Positions 1 through 6,625 of a DNA stretch of 11,413 bases are shown in pieces. The notes beneath the pieces were generated by a model that made no database searches, was not told the origin of the DNA, and saw only the letters and a list, made by a program, of their open reading frames with translations. This DNA is from Gemmatimonadales bacterium UBA4718 (lineage in GTDB: Bacteria; Gemmatimonadota; Gemmatimonadetes; Gemmatimonadales; Gemmatimonadaceae). The DNA lies in the NCBI GenBank assembly GCA_002404375.1, contig DHJO01000246.1, positions 3,068 to 14,480 of the forward strand. The letters run 5' to 3'. The translations under genes were made by a program, and so were the position numbers. Position 1 is the stretch's first letter, and each line of letters opens with the position of its first letter.

Positions 1-161
1 TCCACGATTTCGGCGATGTGCAGGTGATTACCGGCGTTCTACACCTCAAGGGAAAGGGCACGAAGGGTTCGTTCGACCGTCGGTATCAGTTCACGGACAC
101 GTGGCAGCGGCGGAATGGACGCTGGCAGATAATCGCGGCGCAGGATTATCTGATCCCCTGA
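1..161 (+). CDS. NTF2-like (DUF4440/SnoaL-type) protein, C-terminal fragment
   Basis: Only the last 52 codons are present, read from base 3 to the TGA at 159-161; the start lies outside the window. The fragment reads as two beta-strands ending in the sequence TDTWQRRNGRWQIIAAQDY. The pattern Y-x-F-x-D-x-W-x-R-x-x-G-x-W-x-I-I-A-A-Q is typical of the C-terminal end of NTF2-like DUF4440/SnoaL-type domains, which form a small cone-shaped fold. Members range from enzymes to binding proteins, so no substrate can be named. The stop lies 28 bases before the dehydrogenase start, and no terminator is visible between them, so co-transcription is possible. The family call rests on this short tail alone. 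Confidence 0.6.
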   Translation, partial: HDFGDVQVITGVLHLKGKGTKGSFDRRYQFTDTWQRRNGRWQIIAAQDYLIP

Positions 162-189
162 TAGAGCGAGACTGCGAAGGAGTGATGAG

Positions 190-2055
190 ATGATCGAAGC
201 TGTCCGACGAGTTTCCGCCCTTTTTGTCCTGGCCCTGTTGGGGTGCAAGGTGGAGAGCAAACCTCCCGCGATCGACACGACGGGGAACAGCGACCCGAAG
301 GTCACGTCCACCGCAGCTGTTGGCGCAAGCTCCGTTGCAGGGGCGCGCATCGCCGTACCGCACGCGGGTCCTCCGGGCGAGTGGCAAATGCCGGCGGGCG
401 ACTATGCCAGCTCACGCTACAGCGAGCTGGCATCCATCACTCCGCAGAACGTGGCGAATCTTCACGTCGCGTGGGCTTTCTCTACAGGTGTGCTGCGCGG
501 ACACGAAGGGCAACCGCTCGTGGTCGGCAACACGATGTACGTAGTGACGCCGTATCCGAATGTGTCTTATGCGATCGACCTCGCTCAGGCGGGGCAACCG
601 CTCAAGTGGAAGTTCCGTCCCGAGAACGCGCAGCAGGCGATCGGCCGAGCGTGTTGCGATGTCGTGAATCGCGGCGCGGCGTACGCTGACGGAAAGATCT
701 TCTACAACCTTCTCGATGGGCATACGGTCGCGATCGACGTAGCGACGGGCACGCAGGTGTGGCGCACCAAGATGGGTGATCTTGCCCGGGGCGAGACGAT
801 CACGATGGCGCCGATAGTGGTGAAGGGCAAAGTGATCGTCGGCTCGAGCGGCGGCGAGATGGGAGTGCGCGGATGGATCGCGGCGCTCGATGCATCGACG
901 GGCAAAGAAGTCTGGCGAGCGTACAACATCGGCCCCGACAAGGACGTGAAGGTCGGCCCCAGGTTCAAACCGTTTTACGCTCACGACAGCGGAACGAATC
1001 TCGGCGTCTCATCGTGGCCGGGTGACACCTGGAAGACGGGAGGCGGCGCGGTGTGGGGATGGCTCTCCTACGATCCAGCGCTCAATCTCATCTATCACGG
1101 AACCAGCAATCCCGGGCCATGGAACGAGAGACAGCGAATCGGGGACAACAAATGGACGGCGTCGATCCTCGCGCGGGACGCGGATACGGGCGAAATCGTG
1201 TGGGCGTTCCAGGTGACACCGCACGACATGTGGGATTACGACGCGGTGAACGAGAACATTCTGGTCGATCTCCCGATCAAGGGCCAGACGCGAAAGACGC
1301 TCGTGCACTTCGATCGCAACGGATTTGCCTACACGATAGACCGCGCAACGGGCGAAGTGATTCTGGCGGAGCCCTTCGTGCCGATGAACTGGTCGAGTGG
1401 AATCGATCTGACGACTGGTCGGCCAAGAGTCGTCGAGAGCAAGAAAACGGCGCAGGACAAGAACGTGAAGGACATCTGCCCCAGTCTCGAAGGGGGAAAG
1501 AATCAGCAACCGGCAGCGTTCTCGCCGCAGACGGGTCTTTTCTACGTCCCGACCAACAATCTGTGTATGGATTTTCAGGCGCGGGCGGTGACGTACATCG
1601 CGGGTACTCCATTCATCGGCGGCAACGCACCCGAGAAAGGAGGGCCGGGCGGTTATCGCGGAGAATTCATCGCCTGGGATGCGACGACTGGAAAAAAGGT
1701 TTGGGGGGTCAAGGAGCCGTACCCGGTATGGGGCGGGGCTCTCGCCACCGGCGGCGGTGTGGTGTTTTACGGAACGCTCGATGGATGGCTCAAAGCAGTC
1801 GACGCGCGCAGCGGAAAAGTGTTGTGGCAATTCAAGGTCGGCTCCGGAGTGGTTGGAAATCCTGTGACGTACACGGGGCCGGATGGAAAGCAGTACGTCG
1901 CGATTTATGCGGGAATAGGTGGCGATATGGGACTTCTCATCGCGGGGGATGTAGCGGCAAACCTGCCTTACGATGTTCGCGAACGGGGAACGACGCTGCC
2001 GGATATCGCCCGCTGGACGAGCTGGGGAGGCGAGCTGTTCGTGTTCTCTCTATGA
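190..2055 (+). CDS. PQQ-dependent alcohol (methanol/ethanol-type) dehydrogenase, XoxF-like, predicted lipoprotein
   Basis: This 621-residue quinoprotein should oxidise a primary alcohol in the periplasm with pyrroloquinoline quinone and a metal ion, passing electrons to a cytochrome c. The eight-bladed propeller is shown by repeated D-x-x-T/S-G-x-x-x-W-type segments (near residues 183, 234, 330, 384, 497 and 538). Seen residues match the methanol dehydrogenase site: adjacent cysteines C155-C156, E223 in SGGEMGVRG, N307 in GTSNPGPWN, catalytic D349 and R376 in DRNGFAYTIDR. D351 in WDYD is the additional acidic ligand associated with lanthanide (XoxF-type) rather than calcium enzymes. C430 and C459 probably form a second disulfide. 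A short signal ends in a lipobox (LLGC, C19), so the protein is probably membrane-anchored. AAGGAG at 177-182, 7 bases upstream, supports the ATG. The cytochrome gene overlaps its stop. Whether methanol, ethanol or a larger alcohol is the substrate cannot be read here. Confidence 0.93.
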   Translation: MIEAVRRVSALFVLALLGCKVESKPPAIDTTGNSDPKVTSTAAVGASSVAGARIAVPHAGPPGEWQMPAGDYASSRYSELASITPQNVANLHVAWAFSTGVLRGHEGQPLVVGNTMYVVTPYPNVSYAIDLAQAGQPLKWKFRPENAQQAIGRACCDVVNRGAAYADGKIFYNLLDGHTVAIDVATGTQVWRTKMGDLARGETITMAPIVVKGKVIVGSSGGEMGVRGWIAALDASTGKEVWRAYNIGPDKDVKVGPRFKPFYAHDSGTNLGVSSWPGDTWKTGGGAVWGWLSYDPALNLIYHGTSNPGPWNERQRIGDNKWTASILARDADTGEIVWAFQVTPHDMWDYDAVNENILVDLPIKGQTRKTLVHFDRNGFAYTIDRATGEVILAEPFVPMNWSSGIDLTTGRPRVVESKKTAQDKNVKDICPSLEGGKNQQPAAFSPQTGLFYVPTNNLCMDFQARAVTYIAGTPFIGGNAPEKGGPGGYRGEFIAWDATTGKKVWGVKEPYPVWGGALATGGGVVFYGTLDGWLKAVDARSGKVLWQFKVGSGVVGNPVTYTGPDGKQYVAIYAGIGGDMGLLIAGDVAANLPYDVRERGTTLPDIARWTSWGGELFVFSL

Positions 2056-2624
2056 GAATCCAGAGCGATCGCGGGTCGATATTGCGGCGACGCGCAGTCG
2101 CCGTCCTCTGTGCGTTTGTCGTGTTCTCTGCGTGTAGCCGTGAGGTCGGCGCTCGCGCCGATACGGCCAACGCGACCTCCACTTCGCAGGAGCAGCCTGC
2201 CGTCAGTCAGCTGTATGTTGCTGGAGACAGCCTGCGACTCATAGCGCACGACGAGATACTTCCCGTCGGGTTTCCGGCGTCGGCAAAACCGTTGCTGATA
2301 AAGAACCCGTATGAGGGCGACAAGGCCGCCATCAGCACGGGCGGAAAACTCTTCGTTGCCTACAACTGCCTGGATTGCCACGGCGCGGACGGATCGGGCG
2401 CGATGGGTCCATCTTTCCAGGACGGCCGCTGGCATTTTGGCGGCGCACCCGGCGAAGTTTTCGAGTCCATCTATCAGGGAAGGCCTGACGGAATGCCGGC
2501 CTGGGGTGGGCGGATCTCCAACGATCAGATCTGGATGCTGACCGCATACGTGCGATCATTATCGTCGAAGGATCTGAGCACCGAGAATTTCACCGGCAAG
2601 ACGATAGAACGCACCGGTCACTGA
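2052..2624 (+). CDS. Cytochrome c lipoprotein, probable electron acceptor of the PQQ dehydrogenase
   Basis: A 190-residue class I type c-haem protein. The haem site is C106-x-x-C109-H110 (CLDCH), and the likely axial methionine is M148 in DGMPAWGG, about 38 residues on, as in small soluble cytochromes c. The N-terminus has arginines, a hydrophobic run and a lipobox (FSAC, C28), followed by a Ser/Thr/Ala-rich linker, so the domain should be tethered to the membrane. The start ATG at 2052 shares bases with the dehydrogenase stop (ATGA). The only purine-rich site ends 21 bases upstream, so translation is probably coupled to the dehydrogenase. The reading frame stays open upstream to 1053, but that part is a shadow of the dehydrogenase gene; the signal peptide fixes the real start. 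Position beside a PQQ dehydrogenase implies the XoxG-like electron-acceptor role; this is inference from context. Confidence 0.92.
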   Translation: MRIQSDRGSILRRRAVAVLCAFVVFSACSREVGARADTANATSTSQEQPAVSQLYVAGDSLRLIAHDEILPVGFPASAKPLLIKNPYEGDKAAISTGGKLFVAYNCLDCHGADGSGAMGPSFQDGRWHFGGAPGEVFESIYQGRPDGMPAWGGRISNDQIWMLTAYVRSLSSKDLSTENFTGKTIERTGH

Positions 2625-2633
2625 GGACCCAAA

Positions 2634-4778
2634 ATGTCGAGAAAAGCTCCAGGCCATTTCACTCTGGCTGTTGTTTGTATTGCCCTCATGTCCTCGAGCC
2701 TCGCCGCACAGCGGGCGCCGACCGCATTTACGGTCGAGCAGGTAAAGAGCTATCCGTTCCCGAACGAGCTCACGGCAGCAGCCTCCGGGTCTCGAATCGC
2801 ATGGGCGCTCAACGAACGTGGGCTGCGCAATATCTGGGTCGCCGAAGGCCCGGCCTTCACCGCACGACGTCTCACCAACTACACGACGGACGACGGGCAG
2901 GAGCTAACCAGCGTATCCATCTCAAATGACGGGAAGTACGTCGCATATGTCCGCGGTGGCGAGCACAACGGAAACTGGGACGAAGGCCTTCCGGTGAATC
3001 CGACTGAGAGTCCAAGCGGCTATAAGATGCAGGTGTGGTCCGTCCCCTTTGACGGCGGGGAACCGAAAGCACTGGCAGAAGGCGATGAGCCGGCGATTTC
3101 GCCGCGCGGGGATCGGGTGGCTTTCACGAAAAACCACGAGATCTGGATCTCGCCGATCGACGGCTCAGCGGCCGCGAAGAAAATGCTCAATATCCGGGGA
3201 GAGCTCGGCGATCTCGCCTGGTCTCCGGACGGATCCCGCCTGGCGTTCGTTGCGAATCGCACCGACCACAGCTGGATCGGAATTGTCGCGAACGATTCGA
3301 TGCCGGTAATCTGGGTTTCTCCATCGAGCTCGCGCGATTTTTCACCACGCTGGTCGCCCGATGGCAAGCGGATCGCATTCGTTCGACAGCCAGGAAGGGG
3401 CGGTGCGCCCGATTCCCTTCTCAAACGGCGAAACATCCCGTGGTCAATCTGGATTGCTGACGCAATGACTGGCGCGGCTCATCAACTCTGGGATTCGCCG
3501 AAAACGCTGCGCGGCACCTATCCGGATACGGAAGGCAAGGCAAACCTACATTGGGGGGCGAATGGTCGAATCGTTTTTCTATCCGCCATGGATGGCTGGC
3601 CCCACCTCTATTCCATCGTTGAGAACGGGGGCGCGCCGCTCCTTCTAACACCCGGCAGCTACATGGCGGAGTACATCCAGCTGAGTCAGGACGGCCACTG
3701 GCTGGTATTTGCCGGGAACACCGGGCCCGACAGCGACGACATCGATCGACGACATGTGGTGAGAGTCGCAGTCGACGGCGCTGAGCCTCGAGTGATGACG
3801 CCGGGCATCGGCAACGAATGGACTCCGTTCGTGACGGGCGACGGACACTCCATTGCCTTCATCGGTGCGACGGCGCAAAGACCTTCGGTCCCGGCCGTAA
3901 TGCCACTGAATGGCGGCAGCATTAAGTGGGTCGGCGCCGACCGGATACCGTCGGATTTCCCGACCGCGAGCCTCGTCATTCCGCGAAAGGTCGTGTTCAA
4001 GTCGAGCGATGGATTGACGCTGCACGGCCAGATCTTCGAGCGACCCGCGACATCGGCCGCGAAAAGACCGGCTGTGCTCTTCATCCACGGTGGTCCGTCA
4101 CGGCAAATGCTCCTCGGCTGGCATTACTCCGACTACTACGCCAACTCGTATGCGGAGAATCAATACCTGGCCAGCCTCGGCTTCGTCGTGTTGTCGGTGA
4201 ACTACAGGCTCGGCATCGGTTACGGGCACGACTTCAAGAATCCGCCGGGCGCTGGTCCGCGCGGTGCGGCGGAATACCTCGACATCAAAGCAGGCGGCGA
4301 TTACCTGCGATCTCTGCCCGGAATCGACCCATCGCGGATTGGTGTTTATGGTGGCTCATATGGTGGATATCTCACCGCGATGGCGCTGGCGAAAAACTCA
4401 GACATCTTCGCGGCCGGCGTGGACATTCACGGCGTGCACGATTGGACGACAGACAGTCCACGCGCGAAGCGGGTTGGTTACGAGCAAGCGCCCGACGATG
4501 CGCGCGCGTTAGAGGTTTCATTTCGCTCGTCGCCCGTGGCCTATGTGAGCGGCTGGAAATCACCCGTTCTGCTGGTTCACGGAGACGACGACCGGAACGT
4601 TCCTTTCGGCCAGACGGTAGATCTGGTGCGGCGTCTCCAAGCTGCAGGCGTTCCATACGAGGAGCTGATCATTCCCGACGACACGCACCACTTTATGCGG
4701 CACTCCAACTCGGTGAAGGTCGACAGCGCGGTCGCGGAATTCCTGAGCCGCAAGCTGAGGGTCGGGGAAGCCCGCTAG
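2634..4778 (+). CDS. Secreted S9 family serine peptidase (prolyl oligopeptidase / dipeptidyl-peptidase type)
   Basis: This 714-residue protein should hydrolyse short peptides outside the cytoplasm. A Sec signal peptide covers about residues 1-25. Residues about 40-440 form a TolB/WD40-like propeller with several SPDG-type repeats (WSPDGSRLAFVA, WSPDGKRIAFVR), and about 450-714 form the alpha/beta-hydrolase domain. The catalytic triad is visible: S575 in GGSYGGY, D653 in VHGDDDRNVPF and H685 in DDTHHF, with the oxyanion-region HGGP at 485-488. Length and order fit acylaminoacyl-peptidase/DPP-like S9 enzymes. GAGGA at 2623-2627 sits 6 bases before the ATG, and the gene starts 9 bases after the cytochrome stop, so it is likely in the same operon. 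Cleavage preference (after Pro, Ala or N-acylated residues) cannot be judged from sequence. There is no clear terminator after it: 38 bases separate it from the convergent hydrolase gene. Confidence 0.93.
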   Translation: MSRKAPGHFTLAVVCIALMSSSLAAQRAPTAFTVEQVKSYPFPNELTAAASGSRIAWALNERGLRNIWVAEGPAFTARRLTNYTTDDGQELTSVSISNDGKYVAYVRGGEHNGNWDEGLPVNPTESPSGYKMQVWSVPFDGGEPKALAEGDEPAISPRGDRVAFTKNHEIWISPIDGSAAAKKMLNIRGELGDLAWSPDGSRLAFVANRTDHSWIGIVANDSMPVIWVSPSSSRDFSPRWSPDGKRIAFVRQPGRGGAPDSLLKRRNIPWSIWIADAMTGAAHQLWDSPKTLRGTYPDTEGKANLHWGANGRIVFLSAMDGWPHLYSIVENGGAPLLLTPGSYMAEYIQLSQDGHWLVFAGNTGPDSDDIDRRHVVRVAVDGAEPRVMTPGIGNEWTPFVTGDGHSIAFIGATAQRPSVPAVMPLNGGSIKWVGADRIPSDFPTASLVIPRKVVFKSSDGLTLHGQIFERPATSAAKRPAVLFIHGGPSRQMLLGWHYSDYYANSYAENQYLASLGFVVLSVNYRLGIGYGHDFKNPPGAGPRGAAEYLDIKAGGDYLRSLPGIDPSRIGVYGGSYGGYLTAMALAKNSDIFAAGVDIHGVHDWTTDSPRAKRVGYEQAPDDARALEVSFRSSPVAYVSGWKSPVLLVHGDDDRNVPFGQTVDLVRRLQAAGVPYEELIIPDDTHHFMRHSNSVKVDSAVAEFLSRKLRVGEAR

Positions 4779-4816
4779 GTGTCCACCCGCGATTGAAGCG
4801 GACCGTCCGGATTCGA

Positions 4817-5785
4817 TCAGGAAGACGGCGGCGCGGGCGGCACTCCACCAAACGCATTGATGATCGCGAGCCCCATGTTTGCCATCGTTAGCAGCGGCTC
4901 ATTGTCCAGAATCCAGCGCTGATCCTTGTTCTCCTTCGTCATCACGCACGCAACCACACGGTTTCGCAGATACCAGAGCGTGCATTCGGTTCTCACCTCA
5001 TCCGTCTCGCCATCCTTGTGAGCGGCACGGGCACCCCCTGCATAACGCTGTAGCATGTTGTCCGTGATATTGTGCTCCAGGATGTCCAGCATCGCGGAGT
5101 CCGCTGCGGGGTTGACGGCCTTGCCCCGCGCCATCAGCTCGAACAGATGCGCCATCTCGTTGGGGGTCGTTACGCCCAGCCCGTATTTGACCGAGCTGTC
5201 CATGGCCACGCTCGAGTTGCGAAGAAAACTCTTGGAGTGAACCCGTGTGTGCTGCAAGCCGAGTGAGTCCATCTTGGCCCACACGCGTCGGATGATGATG
5301 CGGTCGAGAAGGAGGTTGGTCGCCGTGTTGTCGCTGATGGTCGACATGAGCCACGCGGCGTCGTGGACGGTGAGGATTGTCCCGTTGTGCAGAAACTGTA
5401 CGACCCCAGACCCGGGCACCTGATCGATCTTGAGAACCGTGAGCGGATCGTCGAGTGAAAGCTGTCCCTTGGCGACGAGATCGTACACCGTCACGAGAAT
5501 CGAAACCTTGATCAGGCTTGCTGTCGGAAAGGTCTCGTCGCCGCGCCTGCTGATCCGCGCGCCCGTCTCGAGATCGATGACGCTGTAACCAACGACACCG
5601 TGATGAGCATCGGCGATGGAGTCGAGCGTCCGGCGCAACGCCGCGGTGTCTGCATGAACGGCTGACAATCGGCCCGGCTGCGAATGGCCTCCTCTCGAGG
5701 CCGCGCATGCAACCACGCCCGCGAGAAGGATCGTCGCGTAGCTCGCAGCGGAGCTCAATGCTCGGGAATTCTTGTGCGCTGTCAT
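4817..5785 (-). CDS. Class A beta-lactamase-fold serine hydrolase, predicted lipoprotein
   Basis: A 322-residue penicillin-recognising fold protein. Seen motifs are S90-x-x-K93 (TASLIK), S151-D152-N153 (STISDNTATN) and K257-D258-G259 in the place of KTG. The TTPNEMAHL segment at 206-214 matches the class A family after the omega loop. The deacylating omega-loop glutamate (E-x-x-L-N, Ambler 166) is not found: residues 175-205 contain no glutamate. It is therefore better called a serine hydrolase of the beta-lactamase2 type than a proven beta-lactamase; a peptidoglycan or ester substrate is possible. The lipobox VVAC (C27) suggests membrane anchoring. The frame stays open upstream to 6208, but that extension crosses the DUF4142 gene and the true start is the ATG at 5785, just ahead of the signal sequence. 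No Shine-Dalgarno is seen; the leader is pyrimidine-rich. Confidence 0.88.
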   Translation of the reverse strand: MTAHKNSRALSSAASYATILLAGVVACAASRGGHSQPGRLSAVHADTAALRRTLDSIADAHHGVVGYSVIDLETGARISRRGDETFPTASLIKVSILVTVYDLVAKGQLSLDDPLTVLKIDQVPGSGVVQFLHNGTILTVHDAAWLMSTISDNTATNLLLDRIIIRRVWAKMDSLGLQHTRVHSKSFLRNSSVAMDSSVKYGLGVTTPNEMAHLFELMARGKAVNPAADSAMLDILEHNITDNMLQRYAGGARAAHKDGETDEVRTECTLWYLRNRVVACVMTKENKDQRWILDNEPLLTMANMGLAIINAFGGVPPAPPSS

Positions 5786-5887
5786 AGGTAAAGTGAGAAG
5801 GGCACGATAGGGACGACGGTTGGAAATCCGGTAGGTAATATGGGGGTGTGTACGCTTTTTGCCTTGATCCTCAACAAAAGGCCAACG

Positions 5888-5917
5888 CCGCTTCGTTGTT
5901 CGAGGCGGTTTGTTTTT
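5888..5917 (+). terminator. Terminator-like hairpin with T-rich tail in the DUF4142 leader
   Basis: CCGCTTCG (5888-5895) pairs over all eight positions (one G-U) with CGAGGCGG (5901-5908) around a TTGTT loop. It is followed directly by TTTGTTTTT (5909-5917). On the + strand this has the form of an intrinsic terminator. No + gene ends upstream, since the neighbour is the divergent hydrolase starting at 5785, so it would stop either an antisense or leader transcript ahead of the DUF4142 gene. The rest of the 154-base spacer (5786-5939) shows no promoter I can defend; TAATAT at 5836-5841 is the best -10-like hexamer but has no matching -35. Confidence 0.5.
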
Positions 5918-5923
5918 GACCCT

Positions 5924-5932
5924 AGGGAGGGG
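5924..5932 (+). promoter_or_regulatory. Shine-Dalgarno that sets the DUF4142 start
   Basis: The purine run AGGGAGGGG lies 7 bases before the ATG at 5940. This favours that ATG over the in-frame TTG at 5910, which lies upstream of the site, and over the second ATG at 5955, which is 22 bases away. Confidence 0.75.
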
Positions 5933-5939
5933 ATGGACA

Positions 5940-6548
5940 ATGGTGGCATCACGAATGAGAGTTGCAGCTCTGGCGATCGCAGCCATGGCTGTGGCGGCAT
6001 GCAGTAAGAAGGATGGTGGCGCAGCGGATACAACCGCCGCCTCGAGTACAACGACTACTGACACTTCGGCAATTGCGGCCAGCTCCACAAGCGCCGGTGG
6101 CGGCTGGAGCGACGCCAATATCTTCGCGCTTCTCGACGAGGCTAACGCTGCGGACAGCTCGGAAGGAGCAATCGCGGTTACCAAGGGAACGTCCGCCGCA
6201 GTACGCAACTTCGGAAAGTTGATGGTCAGCGATCATCACAAGCTGCGCGTGCAGGGCGAGGTACTGGCGAAGAAAATGAAGATCACATCGACTCCGCCTG
6301 CGGACGACAACATCCCGCCCGACGCCCAGAAAGAGATGGATAATCTGAACTCGACAGCGAAGGGAAAGGACTTCGATAAGGCATACATCGACGGGCAGGT
6401 CGACGATCACATGAAAGTGCTGCAGCTCGCGGTAAAGGCGATGGGCCAGGCTCAGAGCACGGAGCTCAAGAATCTGATTCAGAAAGCGACACCAGTCGTC
6501 CAGAGCCACCTCGATAAGGCCGAATCGATCCAGAAAACCTTGAAGTAG
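5940..6548 (+). CDS. DUF4142 family lipoprotein
   Basis: A 202-residue exported protein. Residues 1-21 are a lipoprotein signal with lipobox VAAC (C21). Residues about 28-55 are a low-complexity Ser/Thr/Ala/Gly linker, and about 57-202 form a helical domain. The pattern of the domain (WSDANIFALLDEANAADSSE, KLMVSDHHKLRVQGE, YIDGQVDDHMKVLQL, SHLDKAESIQ) is that of DUF4142, a predicted ferritin-like four-helix bundle with conserved D-H pairs in helices 2 and 3. The family has no agreed function and is often found in envelope stress contexts. It faces away from the hydrolase gene and is followed after 77 bases, without a visible terminator, by the CopD-like gene, so the two may share a transcript. 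Metal binding by the His/Asp pairs is only a possibility. Confidence 0.88.
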   Translation: MVASRMRVAALAIAAMAVAACSKKDGGAADTTAASSTTTTDTSAIAASSTSAGGGWSDANIFALLDEANAADSSEGAIAVTKGTSAAVRNFGKLMVSDHHKLRVQGEVLAKKMKITSTPPADDNIPPDAQKEMDNLNSTAKGKDFDKAYIDGQVDDHMKVLQLAVKAMGQAQSTELKNLIQKATPVVQSHLDKAESIQKTLK

Positions 6549-6562
6549 GGAGCCGCGCAGAT

Positions 6563-6600
6563 TTACGACGGGCCACTAGACCTGCTGACCCATTACGACG
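6563..6600. repeat. Direct repeat TTACGACG x2 upstream of the CopD-like gene
   Basis: TTACGACG occurs at 6563-6570 and 6593-6600, 30 bases apart, which is about three helical turns. Both copies are inside the 77-base gap before the CopD-like gene. The spacing would suit two copies of a regulator on one DNA face. A second short repeat, CTGCTGA, occurs at 6582-6588 and 6606-6612. Repeats this short can arise by chance. Confidence 0.3.
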
Positions 6601-6610
6601 CATCACTGCT

Positions 6611-6616
6611 GAGGAG
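6611..6616 (+). promoter_or_regulatory. Strong Shine-Dalgarno of the CopD-like gene
   Basis: GAGGAG followed by AAAGGA ends a few bases before the ATG at 6626 (9 bases from GAGGAG). It fixes the start used below. Confidence 0.7.
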
Positions 6617-6625
6617 AAAGGATCG

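Noticed and set aside
1009..1830. 273-residue - strand frame inside the dehydrogenase
   Set aside because: Composition is that of an antisense shadow, with no motif or start signal.
1053..2051. Upstream open part of the frame that contains the cytochrome c gene, suggesting a 523-residue protein
   Set aside because: It lies inside the dehydrogenase gene in another frame, has no domain pattern and is Arg-rich as expected of a shadow; the lipoprotein signal at 2052 marks the real start.
4790..4816. Possible bidirectional terminator between the first S9 peptidase and the hydrolase (CGGAC-C-GTCCG)
   Set aside because: The inverted repeat allows only about four base pairs with a 3-base loop, and no T-tract follows on either strand.
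3926..4891. 321-residue + strand frame overlapping the first S9 peptidase
   Set aside because: Arg-rich, without family motifs, and overlaps a well-supported gene with an intact catalytic triad.
5786..6208. N-terminal extension of the serine hydrolase to 463 residues
   Set aside because: The extension runs antisense through the DUF4142 gene, and a proper lipoprotein signal begins at the ATG at 5785.
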